Shown piece after piece: positions 54,956 through 62,736 of a stretch of DNA of 64,000 nt. Made by a program: the position numbers and the translations under genes. Source of the stretch: Arthrobacter beigongshangensis (lineage in GTDB: Bacteria; Bacillota; Bacilli; Bacillales_A; Planococcaceae); NCBI RefSeq assembly GCF_016820585.1, contig NZ_JADHDX010000001.1, forward strand, positions 186,001-250,000, given 5' to 3'. The notes under the pieces are model-generated. The model had not been told where the DNA came from, searched no databases, and saw only the letters and a list, made by a program, of their open reading frames with translations. Within the stretch, counting starts at the first letter, position 1. The number at the start of each line of letters is the position of its first letter.

Positions 54956-55513
54956 GTCTTCGTCGCAATCGATGAAGACGTCTCTTACACATTGAATTGC
55001 ACAGAAGCACTTTAAGTCGACTGTGACACATGAACCAGTTGCCTCAAATCGTTCCACTTCACAAATTGCATCAAAATCAAGCTTACCGTGTTTGAATAAA
55101 TTTACTCTTCTCCCGTTTCTGTTACGTGGTTCGAGAACTTGTAGCGTTGCACAGCAGTTGTCAAATACATTTTGTACCCTAAAGAAGACTGAGAAGCAGC
55201 TTTCGCAATCTCTTTCATTTGCTTGTTCATTTGTTAAATTTCTGTCGTTATCACGGCGTCTTCTTCTATGATTGAACATTGCTTTGAATGGATCACCTTC
55301 ATCGTTCATTAGCATAAATACCCGAGTATTTGCCCGCTGGCGTGAAGGACTGACTAGGCTACCAAGCGGTGTTAAGAAACAATCAGTTCTGCAATCATCA
55401 CAATCTATGTCATCACGAATATCCTGTATTCGTCGAATCGCACGAACGACCTCGCAAATACAGTTATCATCCCGGCGAATATCCGCCACATCATCATTTC
55501 TTCCACATCCCAT
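54953..55513 (-). CDS. cotZ: Spore coat protein CotZ/CotY family
   Basis: A 186-aa cysteine-rich coat or exosporium protein. It has 18 or so Cys, C-x-x-C pairs such as C-D-D-C-R-T-D-C, and the CotY/CotZ core D-C-E-S-C-F-S-V-F-F-R-V near 105 and V-D-L-K-C-F-C-A-I-Q-C near 168. It self-assembles through disulfides. An Asp/Arg-rich insert (H-R-R-R-R-R-D-N-D) near 82-92 is unusual. ATG 55513 follows GGAGGTGG by 7 bases. A sigma-K promoter precedes it. The stop codon lies in element copy 6. Confidence 0.88.
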   Translation of the reverse strand: MGCGRNDDVADIRRDDNCICEVVRAIRRIQDIRDDIDCDDCRTDCFLTPLGSLVSPSRQRANTRVFMLMNDEGDPFKAMFNHRRRRRDNDRNLTNEQANERDCESCFSVFFRVQNVFDNCCATLQVLEPRNRNGRRVNLFKHGKLDFDAICEVERFEATGSCVTVDLKCFCAIQCVRDVFIDCDED

Positions 55514-55542
55514 TAATTCCACCTCCTTCTCTCAATTCTTTA

Positions 55543-55569
55543 TACTTTATGCACTAAAGTCGGCTATGT
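55543..55569 (-). promoter_or_regulatory. Sigma-K promoter of cotZ
   Basis: On the minus strand AC (55569-55568), 16 bases, then CATAAAGTA (55551-55543), an excellent AC-N16-CATANNNTA match. Confidence 0.8.
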
Positions 55570-55588
55570 TAGGGCGGACGAACCGGTT

Positions 55589-56035
55589 ATGAATAAAGTT
55601 GAGATGAAAAAGGCATACTGTGAAAAAAATGGAGGGACGCGTATCCGGAAATTTGGCCTAATGATTATTGTGCTTACTCTACTAGCGGGTTGTTCAGAAA
55701 ACGGAATCCGGATTCACAATGATTCAAGTGAGGATTCCACAAAGGTGGAACAAGTATTTAAGAAAGATCCGCATCTTACTGGGGCAGTTACCGTATTTCA
55801 TGAAAATAATCTATTGATGGGAGTTACGCTTAAAACATTTTCAAGGTTCAAAAAAGAAAAAATCGAAAAAGACTTGAAAAAACAATTAGAAAAACAATAC
55901 CCTGAGTTAGACGTTACGGTGTCAGCCGACGGAAAAATATGGATGGAAGCTAACAAGCTTATAAAATCGAGTCATACAAAAGACATGACGGAAAAAATCG
56001 ATAAGCTAAAACTATTGTTAAAGGAAGAGACGTAA
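55589..56035 (+). CDS. YhcN/YlaJ-type sporulation lipoprotein
   Basis: A 148-aa lipoprotein. A basic N-terminus, a hydrophobic stretch and the lipobox L-L-A-G-C (C40) precede a soluble domain. That domain has V-x-x-V-F-K-K-D-P-H-L-T-G-A-V-T-V-F-H, which fits the YhcN/YlaJ alpha-beta core. It is translationally coupled to spoVAC (TAATG). YhcN lipoproteins occur before spoVAC in spoVA-type clusters of the mobile spoVA2mob kind. The start is uncertain: ATG 55604 is an alternative and no strong ribosome site is evident. Confidence 0.7.
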   Translation: MNKVEMKKAYCEKNGGTRIRKFGLMIIVLTLLAGCSENGIRIHNDSSEDSTKVEQVFKKDPHLTGAVTVFHENNLLMGVTLKTFSRFKKEKIEKDLKKQLEKQYPELDVTVSADGKIWMEANKLIKSSHTKDMTEKIDKLKLLLKEET

Positions 56036-56490
56036 TGGATGAAAAAAAATATGCACAATTAGAGCAGCAAACGTCCCCTAAAACACCTTTGCTCCGGAAT
56101 GTCATATTTGCCTTTTTGACAGGTGGGACGATTTGTTTGATTGGTCAATTTGTCGCACTATTTTATATGGTGTTTTTTGATTTTACAGAACGGACGGCGA
56201 GTAATCCGACTGTCGCGACGATGGTGTTTTTCGCCATGCTTTTAACAGGATTTGGTTACTATAAGAATCTTGGTCAATTTGGCGGAGCAGGGAGTGCTGT
56301 GCCAATTACGGGGTTCGGCAACGCGGTTATTTCCGCGGCTATCGAGCATAAGTCTGAGGGCTATGTACTTGGAGTAGGAGGAAATATGTTTAAGCTAGCG
56401 GGGTCAGTCATACTTTTTGGTGTGTTTTCTGCATTTGCCGTTGCGCTAGTGAAAACGATTCTAGTTAAGTTAGGTATCGTATCATGGTAG
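56035..56490 (+). CDS. spoVAC: Stage V sporulation protein SpoVAC
   Basis: A 151-aa membrane protein with about four helices. The hallmarks F-L-T-G-G-T-I-C-L-I-G-Q (about 23-34) and F-G-G-A-G-S-A-V-P-I-T-G-F-G-N (about 82-96) are clear. SpoVAC is a channel component that moves dipicolinic acid into the forespore and out at germination. AAGGAAGAG precedes ATG 56035. It overlaps spoVAD by 7 bases. Confidence 0.93.
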   Translation: MDEKKYAQLEQQTSPKTPLLRNVIFAFLTGGTICLIGQFVALFYMVFFDFTERTASNPTVATMVFFAMLLTGFGYYKNLGQFGGAGSAVPITGFGNAVISAAIEHKSEGYVLGVGGNMFKLAGSVILFGVFSAFAVALVKTILVKLGIVSW

Positions 56491-57485
56491 CACGCGGTTT
56501 ATTGACATTCAAAACGACTCCCTCTATTGCGGCTACAGGTGTAACGGCTGGGCCACTGGAAAGGAAAAGCCCCTTTGTTGATCAGTTTGATAAAGTGTAC
56601 GACGATGAGCGGTGTGGCTTAAAGACCAATGAGCACGCCCATGCCAAGATGATTGAAGACGCCTGCATGATTGCGTTAAGTAAAATGGATCTTGTACCAA
56701 GTAATGCTGATTTTTTATTGATCGGCGATCTTGTGAATCAAATGACACCCTCCAATTTTAGTGCCTCTACTTTGGGTATACCATACATCGGTTTGTTTTC
56801 AGCATGTGCGACATCGGTGTCCTCTTTGCTGATGGCGGCATTGTTGACGGAAGCAGGTATGTCTACCTGTGCAATTGCTGGCGCGGCAAGCCAGCATAAT
56901 GCGATTGAGCGACAATTTCGCTATCCTGTTGAGTACGGTGCGCAAAAGGCTGAAACGGCACAATGGACGGTTACAGCCGCAGGAGTGGCGGCTGTAACTC
57001 CTTATAAAAAAGGAGTTCCTTCTATTAAATGTGCAACGATCGGATGTGTCACGGATCTTGGCATGACAGACCCACTCAATATGGGAGCTGCAATGGCGCC
57101 AGCGGCAGCGGATACATTAACTCGTCATCTTTCAGGTCATGGGAGTAAGGCGAGTGATTATGATTGTATTATGACTGGTGATCTTGGTAAGACAGGATTT
57201 GAATTATACAAAATATTGATAGGTAATCAAGGAGTCGAGGTGACCGAAAAGTTCCGAGATGCAGGTGTGGAATTTTACAGTGATGATCCGACATTTTTAT
57301 CTGGAGCGAGTGGAGCAGGTTGTTCTGCTACGGTTTATTTCACTGAAATTATCGGGAAAATGATGGCGGGTGAGTACAAGCGCGTTTTGCTTATTGCGAC
57401 GGGTGCGTTGTTGTCGCCCATGTCGTACCAGCAAGGCGATACGATTCCATGCATAGCGCATGCAGTTGAATTAACGATGAAATGA
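56484..57485 (+). CDS. spoVAD: Stage V sporulation protein SpoVAD
   Basis: A 333-aa thiolase-fold protein that binds dipicolinic acid at the forespore membrane. Typical features are T-A-G-P-L-E-R-K-S-P near 19-28, F-S-A-C-A-T-S near 108-114 and G-A-S-G-A-G-C-S near 273-280, ending with P-C-I-A-H-A-V-E-L. Length is normal. It is inside a tightly overlapping spoVAC-spoVAD-spoVAEb unit. Confidence 0.94.
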   Translation: MVARGLLTFKTTPSIAATGVTAGPLERKSPFVDQFDKVYDDERCGLKTNEHAHAKMIEDACMIALSKMDLVPSNADFLLIGDLVNQMTPSNFSASTLGIPYIGLFSACATSVSSLLMAALLTEAGMSTCAIAGAASQHNAIERQFRYPVEYGAQKAETAQWTVTAAGVAAVTPYKKGVPSIKCATIGCVTDLGMTDPLNMGAAMAPAAADTLTRHLSGHGSKASDYDCIMTGDLGKTGFELYKILIGNQGVEVTEKFRDAGVEFYSDDPTFLSGASGAGCSATVYFTEIIGKMMAGEYKRVLLIATGALLSPMSYQQGDTIPCIAHAVELTMK

Positions 57486-57494
57486 GTGGGCATA

Positions 57495-57857
57495 ATGATT
57501 TCAATTTTTATAACATCTTTTATTGTGGGTGGGTTAATTTGTGTCATAGGACAGCTATTATTTGATGTGGCGAAACTGACTCCCGCACATACGTTATGTA
57601 TATTGGTCGTCGCAGGATCTGTATTAGATGGGTTTGGACTCTATGAGCCACTAATCGATTTTGCGGGTGCTGGTGCAACGATACCAATCACATCTTTTGG
57701 TAATTCGTTAACACATGGTGCCATGGCGGAAGCCGAAAAGCATGGTTTCATCGGCGTGCTGACAGGTATGTTTGAAGTGACGAGCTCGGGAATTAGCGCA
57801 GCTATTTTATTTGGTTTTATAGCTGCCTTCATTTTTAAAGCAAAGGGAAAAATGTAG
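57495..57857 (+). CDS. spoVAEB: Stage V sporulation protein SpoVAEb
   Basis: A 120-aa membrane protein with [15 protein letters not shown] near the start, then [16 protein letters not shown] near 56-71. It is a paralogue of SpoVAC and part of the dipicolinate channel. ATG 57495 is preferred; GTG 57486 directly follows the spoVAD stop. No spoVAA, spoVAB, spoVAEa or spoVAF is adjacent, so this is a reduced spoVA set. Confidence 0.92.
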   Translation: MISIFITSFIVGGLICVIGQLLFDVAKLTPAHTLCILVVAGSVLDGFGLYEPLIDFAGAGATIPITSFGNSLTHGAMAEAEKHGFIGVLTGMFEVTSSGISAAILFGFIAAFIFKAKGKM

Positions 57858-57871
57858 GGACATTTTCCCCA

Positions 57872-57899
57872 ACCCTTTCTTTCTTCTCCGCATAGGATA
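57872..57899 (+). promoter_or_regulatory. Sigma-K promoter of the YjcZ-like gene
   Basis: AC (57872-57873), 17 bases, then CATAGGATA (57891-57899), matching AC-N17-CATANNNTA. It lies 26 bases before the next start codon. Confidence 0.78.
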
Positions 57900-57924
57900 T
57901 GTGGAAGGGAAGGAGGGGTTTTTC

Positions 57925-58071
57925 ATGTATGGAGGATACAATCCTTATTATGGCGGATACGGCTGCGGTGGATTCGATGGAGGAAGAGGCTATAACTATG
58001 GCGGTTCGACATTTGTTTTAATTGTTGTTCTCTTCATCTTGCTCATTATCGTGGGCAAAAGTTTCTTATAG
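57925..58071 (+). CDS. YjcZ-type Gly/Tyr-rich sporulation peptide
   Basis: A 48-aa peptide: a Gly-Tyr-rich N-terminus (about 1-28, including G-G-Y-G-C-G-G-F) and a single C-terminal helix F-V-L-I-V-V-L-F-I-L-L-I-I-V-G. This is the layout of the YjcZ/YczN sporulation peptide family. AAGGAGGGG precedes ATG 57925. The sigma-K promoter fits a late mother-cell product. spoVIF follows 16 bases later with its own GGAGGGGAGG. Confidence 0.85.
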   Translation: MYGGYNPYYGGYGCGGFDGGRGYNYGGSTFVLIVVLFILLIIVGKSFL

Positions 58072-58087
58072 GAGGGGAGGATTATAG

Positions 58088-58342
58088 ATGAATGATTCAT
58101 TTTTCCGGAAAATCGAATCAAAAACGGGCGTCCCGATGGACGAAGTATTCGCCCTGGCTAATGCAATCCAATTCGCAGACTTCAATGATGAGCGGCAAGT
58201 GAGAAAAATTATTCAAAAGGTTGGAAAGCTGGCAAAACGCGAGGTACCTCAGCATACGGAAGATGAGCTCGTTCGGTCAATCATCAAGGATGGAAAGTCT
58301 GTTAATATACAAGATATCCAAAATATGATTGGCAGACAATAA
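58088..58342 (+). CDS. spoVIF: Stage VI sporulation protein F (SpoVIF)
   Basis: An 84-aa protein with the SpoVIF core: F-F-R-K-I-E-S-K-T-G-V near 5-15, R-Q-V-R-K-I-I-Q-K-V near 36-45 and an I-I-K-D-G-K-S-V-N-I-Q-D end. SpoVIF is needed for late coat assembly and lysozyme resistance through GerE-dependent genes. GGAGGGGAGG precedes ATG 58088. It is likely cotranscribed with the YjcZ-like gene from the sigma-K promoter. Confidence 0.9.
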   Translation: MNDSFFRKIESKTGVPMDEVFALANAIQFADFNDERQVRKIIQKVGKLAKREVPQHTEDELVRSIIKDGKSVNIQDIQNMIGRQ

Positions 58343-58430
58343 AGAATTCAGTGAAGACTAGGTTTTATATACCGATAATAAGGGTATACTAGTAATAGAA
58401 GATAGGTATAAGTAGAGAGGGGTGTTAACA

Positions 58431-58739
58431 ATGGGTTATCTATTGCCAATTCAACCAATTCAATCTCAGCAATATGCAAATCGGATGAATATGGAATCGT
58501 ATAATTTTGCACATATCAATCGGGTGAACAAAGTTAAATTCAATTTCAATTTTTCCGAGGATTCGCATGGTGCATTTCAACAGGAACGGGATAACAAGGA
58601 AGAGGAGGTAAAGGATATTGCTCATGTTGCCTCACCATCTTTAGTAGCTAAAGGGTTTATTTACCCAAATCCTGCAAATCTATCACCCGCGATTTCACAA
58701 GCGGTTGGTAAAGGCCTTTCGGTTAATGCATATGTTTAA
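58431..58739 (+). CDS. Hypothetical protein, unrecognised
   Basis: A 102-aa soluble protein with a Gln-rich start (L-P-I-Q-P-I-Q-S-Q-Q-Y) and a charged middle (N-K-E-E-E-V-K-D). The tail runs G-F-I-Y-P-N-P-A-N-L-S-P-A. I know no family. AGAGAGGGG suits ATG 58431; GTG 58422 is less likely. A TATACT at 58385-58390 may be its -10. Position among spore genes suggests a sporulation role but that is context only. Its stop codon is the TAA of element copy 7, so the C-terminus may be altered. Confidence 0.65.
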   Translation: MGYLLPIQPIQSQQYANRMNMESYNFAHINRVNKVKFNFNFSEDSHGAFQQERDNKEEEVKDIAHVASPSLVAKGFIYPNPANLSPAISQAVGKGLSVNAYV

Positions 58740-58845
58740 CTTGATTCAAGTTAAGCCTCCGGCGGATGTTAGGGATTTTGAGGGGAGTTAATTGTGCTGT
58801 GCACAATTCAAAATCCTAACGCAATCACGCCGGAGCGCGATTGAT
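58735..58845 (+). repeat. Hairpin-rich element copy 7 (short form)
   Basis: TTTAACTTG / CAAGTT is a collapsed hairpin 1. AGCCTCCGGCGGATGT, hairpin 2 (GGATTTTGA / TCAAAATCC with AATTGTGC / GCACAATT) and hairpin 3 (CAATCACGC / GCGCGATTG) ending ATTGAT follow. It overlaps the stop codon of the 58431 gene. Hairpin 3 carries paired changes (TTA to TCA and TAA to CGA) that partly keep the stem. Confidence 0.85.
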
Positions 58846-58850
58846 TTAAA

Positions 58851-58895
58851 TAAAAAGGTTCGCTGTGCTTGTATGCATAGCGAACCTTTTTTATT
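58851..58895. terminator. Bidirectional terminator, 58431 gene and yjcF
   Basis: AAAAAGGTTCGCTGTGC pairs with GCATAGCGAACCTTTTTT between converging genes. Confidence 0.9.
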
Positions 58896-59325
58896 CAGTG
58901 ATAATCTTTTCCATTGCACGATGAGGAATATCTGCATCCATAAATTCAGGTGATGTAATGACATATCCTAGCTTTTCATAGAAAGGAATCGCATAGCTTT
59001 GAGCATTTAAGATGATTTTATTCATCCCGGTCTCTTTGGCATGCTCTTCAAGTGCATTCATGATCAGATTCCCTAAATGCTGGCCTCGGCATTCGGCTAA
59101 CACACAAACTCGCTCGACTTTACCGATACCTGTACTCGTTTCGCGCAGTCGACCTGCTCCAATTGGTGAAGTCATCGAATAGACAACAAAATGGGCCGCA
59201 TCTTCATCGTAATCGTCTAGTTCGAGATGGAGTGGTACGCCTTGTTCTTCTACAAAAACTTTTCTTCTGACGGAAAATGCATCTTCCCGCTCGTGGTCAG
59301 AAGTGACAATTTTTACTGTAACCAA
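58891..59325 (-). CDS. yjcF: GNAT family N-acetyltransferase (YjcF-like)
   Basis: A 144-aa GCN5-related acetyltransferase. R-R-K-V-F-V-E-E-Q-G-V-P near 21-32 and the acetyl-CoA loop V-C-V-L-A-E-C-R-G-Q-H-L-G near 73-85 are visible, with F-Y-E-K-L-G-Y near 113-119. Substrate unknown. TTG 59325 follows the yjcG stop by three bases and uses GAGGATAAC in the yjcG end, so it is coupled. Order matches B. subtilis yjcF-yjcG-yjcH in reverse. Confidence 0.87.
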   Translation of the reverse strand: MVTVKIVTSDHEREDAFSVRRKVFVEEQGVPLHLELDDYDEDAAHFVVYSMTSPIGAGRLRETSTGIGKVERVCVLAECRGQHLGNLIMNALEEHAKETGMNKIILNAQSYAIPFYEKLGYVITSPEFMDADIPHRAMEKIITE

Positions 59326-59328
59326 TTG

Positions 59329-59844
59329 TTAGTTATCCTCGTCGAGGCGGAAAGTCTCGTACACTGTCCAAGAACCGTCCTCGAGCTGATAGAGAAGATG
59401 GAGGCGGTCAATTGTTTCTGTGTGGTCCACACCAACCATTTTCAGTTGACCAATAATGTCATCGTGTTCACCGGAAGTGAGCTTTTGTGCAATTGTCACG
59501 TGCGGAACAAATGCAAACTCGGGTTCATCGCCAGGAAAATTGTAGTTTAGGTCTTTATGCAATGCTTCTAAATCGTCGTTTAATTCTGCTTTGAAGTAAA
59601 TGGTATTTGTAATAGGAGCAAATGAGCTGACCTTTGAAACGCTCAATTCAAAGGGTTTATGCTTATTTGTCACTTTTTTTATTGCTTTTGCCACTTCTGC
59701 GATTTCTTGATCGTTCGCTTCGAATACACCTTTTACTGTCATATGTGGAGTGATAAGTGCATAATGCGGATCGTATCTTTTACGGTAAGCATTTGCCAGG
59801 TCCTGAAGTTTCTTTGAAGGGAATGCAACAACGCCGTATTTCAT
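59329..59844 (-). CDS. yjcG: 2H phosphoesterase (YjcG-like RNA ligase family)
   Basis: A 171-aa 2'-5' RNA ligase-like phosphoesterase. The two catalytic H-x-T motifs are H-M-T-V near residue 34 and H-V-T-I near 117. Such proteins hydrolyse cyclic phosphodiesters in RNA or nucleotides; the natural substrate is not known. AGGAGGTAA precedes ATG 59844. It forms an operon with yjcF. Confidence 0.9.
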   Translation of the reverse strand: MKYGVVAFPSKKLQDLANAYRKRYDPHYALITPHMTVKGVFEANDQEIAEVAKAIKKVTNKHKPFELSVSKVSSFAPITNTIYFKAELNDDLEALHKDLNYNFPGDEPEFAFVPHVTIAQKLTSGEHDDIIGQLKMVGVDHTETIDRLHLLYQLEDGSWTVYETFRLDEDN

Positions 59845-59894
59845 AATGTTACCTCCTAGTAAGGGTGATTTGGTAAAGGCTTTTATTAGTATTG

Positions 59895-59923
59895 ATTATA
59901 CCAGAATGTTCGACAAATGTCCG
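59895..59923 (-). promoter_or_regulatory. yjcG-yjcF promoter
   Basis: On the minus strand CGGACA (59923-59918) and TATAAT (59900-59895), spacing 17. The -10 is perfect and the -35 matches four of six. Confidence 0.65.
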
Positions 59924-59939
59924 TTTTGTCCGAAATCAA

Positions 59940-60056
59940 TTAACTAAATTCAGCCAAAGTCCCCACGACTAAGGAGAAAGTTCCATTTCTTCTTAGTGAT
60001 GGGATGAATGCTAGACATGCCTTCAAGCTTAGTGGGGTTCAAGCCCCAGCTGAATA
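59940..60056 (+). repeat. Hairpin-rich element copy 8 (insert module only)
   Basis: TTAACTAAATTCAGC opens it and GCTGAAT (60049-60055) closes hairpin 1. The insert has GTCCCCAC pairing with GTGGGG, a perfect ACTAAG-GAAA / TTTC-CTTAGT stem, the GATGGGATGAATGCTAGACA core, and GGGG-TTCAA-GCCCC. Hairpins 2 and 3 of the other copies are absent. The remaining 60057-60114 holds nothing I can name. Confidence 0.75.
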
Positions 60057-60114
60057 ATAGAACTCAGGCTTTAGAACGCCGCAAGTGCCTTGATTTCTGC
60101 AAATCTGGCTGCAA

Positions 60115-60843
60115 TCAGTTTGACAAATTGTAAGTTTTTTGAATAGCACGTCGGACATCGGGCTGCCAATACTTCCAAGTATGGTCTCCTTCAAATTCTT
60201 CATAGAAGTACGGAAACCCTTTTCTTTCGATTAAATCTTTTAAAACGCGATTAGGAGTGAGAAAATCCCGAACACCGTCGACTGTCGTTTTCACTTCTGT
60301 TTCACCCTGTCCGATGACATGATAAATCGATAAATGTGAAGGGTTTTGTGCAGTTTCAACAGCTTCCAGTACGTGTTCATCGACAAGAGGTGAATGAAGG
60401 ATGACTTGTCCGAAGCTGTTTGGATATTTTAGTGCGGTTAGTAAAGAAACGGTTGCTGCGAGAGAGTCGCCAATGAGTCCACGACCGGCACCAATCTGAT
60501 AGGTCGGGTAATTATCATCCATATAAGGAACAAGCTCATGTGCTAGGAAGCGAATATAAGCCTCGAGGCGATCCCCCTCAGGATGGTACATGCGTCTCCG
60601 TTCCGAAACACTTTTATAAGGGACACCAACGACAATGACGTTTTCAATGTCTCCAGCATCCATTAGCTCATCGACAACGCGTCCAATTCGTCCGTACTGA
60701 AAATAATCTTTGCCGTCCGATGCGATAAGCACTGAGTATTTATATAAGGGAGAATAGTTATGCGGCAAGTGAATGAGTAGCTGCATCTCCTCGTCAAGTT
60801 CTTTACTGTAAATCGTGACATCTTCAATTTTCCCGTATTTCAT
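60115..60843 (-). CDS. yjcH: Esterase family protein (YjcH-like)
   Basis: A 242-aa alpha/beta hydrolase of the enterochelin esterase-like group. The nucleophile elbow is G-D-S-L-A-A near residue 126, and the C-terminal catalytic histidine lies in E-G-D-H-T-W near 220. Substrate unknown. ATG 60843 after AGGAGGTC is chosen; the 15-residue extension upstream has no ribosome site. It is separated from yjcG by element copy 8. Confidence 0.85.
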   Translation of the reverse strand: MKYGKIEDVTIYSKELDEEMQLLIHLPHNYSPLYKYSVLIASDGKDYFQYGRIGRVVDELMDAGDIENVIVVGVPYKSVSERRRMYHPEGDRLEAYIRFLAHELVPYMDDNYPTYQIGAGRGLIGDSLAATVSLLTALKYPNSFGQVILHSPLVDEHVLEAVETAQNPSHLSIYHVIGQGETEVKTTVDGVRDFLTPNRVLKDLIERKGFPYFYEEFEGDHTWKYWQPDVRRAIQKTYNLSN

Positions 60844-60954
60844 TTTGAAAGACCTCCTAGAAGAGTATGTGTACTGAAAGTGTAACATATCGTTAACTAT
60901 AGGTATAATGGTTATATTGCATTTTTAAAAATTTAAAAAAGGAGTTGAACGGAA

Positions 60955-61539
60955 TTGTTTAATAACCAAAAGAGTGTCCATTCAAAAGTAGTGACGGAAG
61001 CGACGAAAGCAGCGCTGGAGAGACGCGGAGTAACAATAGAGGCGGTAGCTGAAATCGTTTTTGAATTACAACAACCATATAATAAAGGACTCGAAATGGC
61101 GCATTGCATTGAGTCCGTTGAAGGTGTGCTACGCAAACGAGAATTACAGCACGCAATATTGGTTGGTATTGAGTTAGATGAGCTTGCAGAGCAAGGGAAG
61201 CTATCAGCTCCGTTGCAGCAAATTGTGGATTCTGATGAGGGATTGTTTGGGGTGGATGAAACGATTGCACTTGGTGCTGTGTTTACATATGGCTCTATTG
61301 CGGTAACGACATTTGGTCATTTGGATAAAAATAAAACCGGTATCATTCATGAGCTTGATACGAAAGCGGGAAGCGGGGTCCATACATTCCTTGATGATCT
61401 TGTGGCAAGTATCGCGGCATGTGCGGCATCACGTATAGCGCATAGAACTCGTGACTTAGAAGAAGCAGGAGAAACGTTTGAAGATATTACACCGGATAAT
61501 ACGATGCCTGAAACGAAAGTGAAAGGCGCACAAATCTGA
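60955..61539 (+). CDS. Phosphatidylglycerophosphatase A-like protein (YutG)
   Basis: A 194-aa protein with the PgpA-type core: F-G-V-D-E-T-I-A-L-G near 98, F-G-H-L-D-K-N-K-T-G near 119 and H-T-F-L-D-D-L-V-A-S near 141. Bacillus YutG is the nearest type. Catalysis on phosphatidylglycerophosphate is a family inference; hydrophobic helices are weaker than in E. coli PgpA. TTG 60955 follows GGAG by about 10 bases. TATAAT at 60904-60909 is probably its -10. Confidence 0.75.
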   Translation: MFNNQKSVHSKVVTEATKAALERRGVTIEAVAEIVFELQQPYNKGLEMAHCIESVEGVLRKRELQHAILVGIELDELAEQGKLSAPLQQIVDSDEGLFGVDETIALGAVFTYGSIAVTTFGHLDKNKTGIIHELDTKAGSGVHTFLDDLVASIAACAASRIAHRTRDLEEAGETFEDITPDNTMPETKVKGAQI

Positions 61540-61563
61540 ATCGAATGTAAGTATATATTGACA

Positions 61564-61602
61564 CGAGCAGCGGAGGATTCTATTTCGGGCTGCTTTTTTT
61601 GT
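61564..61602 (+). terminator. Terminator after the YutG-like gene
   Basis: GAGCAGC and GCTGCT arms around a loop of about 17 nt, with a seven-T run. Confidence 0.75.
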
Positions 61603-61614
61603 TATCAAAACAGT

Positions 61615-61628
61615 TGAATGCGCTTGCA
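61615..61628 (+). promoter_or_regulatory. Candidate cre (CcpA) site upstream of the TRAP operon
   Basis: TGAATGCGCTTGCA matches the cre pattern TGNAANCGNTNNCA at all fixed positions but one. It lies 100 bases before the TAXI gene, where carbon catabolite control would be plausible. No confident -35/-10 pair was found between. Confidence 0.5.
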
Positions 61629-61727
61629 AAAAACTGAGTAATCATAAAAGTGGTAGCTAAAGGTCTTGTATTCATGATAGAATGAGTTTTAAGTTTACTT
61701 TTAATCTAAAAAGGGGGAAGAAATGAA

Positions 61728-62720
61728 ATGAAAAAGACAAAATTACGCTTACTAGGTTTTGTAACATTAATGGCGCTACTTGTACTTGCAGCATGTAATA
61801 CTAGCGATTCAGGTAGCTCTGGGAAAGGTTCTGAATCTGGCAAGACAAAAGAGGATTACGATTTTTTAAGTATTTTAACAGGTGGGACGCAGGGGACGTA
61901 CTACCCATTAGGTGGATCATTTGCAGATTTCATCACAGAAGCTACGGGCATTAAGACAACAGCGGAATCTTCACAAGCATCGGCTGCAAACATGACAGCT
62001 CTTCATGATGGAGATGCTGATATTGCTTTCGTTCAAACAGATATTGCTTATTATGCTTCAAAAGGTGAATTGATGTTTGACGGTGAAGTCATTGATGGTG
62101 TGTCTGCTATTGGTGCACTTTATCCTGAAACTGTTCAATTGATTACACTTGAGAAGAACGGAATTAAAACATATGCAGATTTGAAAGGGAAGAAAATTTC
62201 TGTTGGTGCACCTGGATCAGGAACATACGCAAATGCAGAGCAACTTCTTGAAATCCATGGATTGACAATGGATGATATTAAACCACAAAATCTCGATTTT
62301 GGTGAGTCACAAGAAAGCTTGCAGTCTGGTCAAATTGACGCTGCATTCATCACAGCAGGTACTCCGACGGGTGCTGTTGAAGGGTTGAACGCAGTTGCAA
62401 ATGTCTACGTCGTTCCGGTTGAAGATGCAAAAGCTGATGAATTGATTAAAAAATATCCATATTATGCAAAAGAAATAATTCCGGCAGGAACTTATGGACT
62501 GGCTGAGGACACGCCAGCAGTTTCTGTAGGTGCTATGCTCGTTATTCAAAATGAGGTTCCCGAAGATTTGGGCTATGAAATTACGAAAGCGATTTACGAT
62601 AATGCTTCAAAAATTCAGCATGCTAAAGGAAAACTAATCAAAGCTGAAACAGGACTTGATGGAATTGGAATTCCAGTTCACCCTGGAGCACAGAAATACT
62701 TTGATGAAGTAAATAAATAA
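61728..62720 (+). CDS. TAXI family TRAP transporter solute-binding lipoprotein
   Basis: A 330-aa lipoprotein (lipobox V-L-A-A-C, C23) with a Ser/Gly/Lys linker. The TAXI core reads I-L-T-G-G-T-Q-G-T-Y-Y-P-L-G-G near 50-64 and V-G-A-P-G-S-G-T near 159-166. It binds a carboxylate or amino acid and hands it to the fused TRAP permease at the window end. AAAAGGGGGAAG precedes ATG 61728. A terminator follows, then a DUF1850 gene. Confidence 0.93.
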   Translation: MKKTKLRLLGFVTLMALLVLAACNTSDSGSSGKGSESGKTKEDYDFLSILTGGTQGTYYPLGGSFADFITEATGIKTTAESSQASAANMTALHDGDADIAFVQTDIAYYASKGELMFDGEVIDGVSAIGALYPETVQLITLEKNGIKTYADLKGKKISVGAPGSGTYANAEQLLEIHGLTMDDIKPQNLDFGESQESLQSGQIDAAFITAGTPTGAVEGLNAVANVYVVPVEDAKADELIKKYPYYAKEIIPAGTYGLAEDTPAVSVGAMLVIQNEVPEDLGYEITKAIYDNASKIQHAKGKLIKAETGLDGIGIPVHPGAQKYFDEVNK

Positions 62721-62736
62721 TACATTGTAATCTAAG

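Noticed and set aside
55023..55592. Plus-strand open frames opposite cotZ
   Set aside because: Antisense of a Cys-rich coat gene that has a sigma-K promoter and a good ribosome site.
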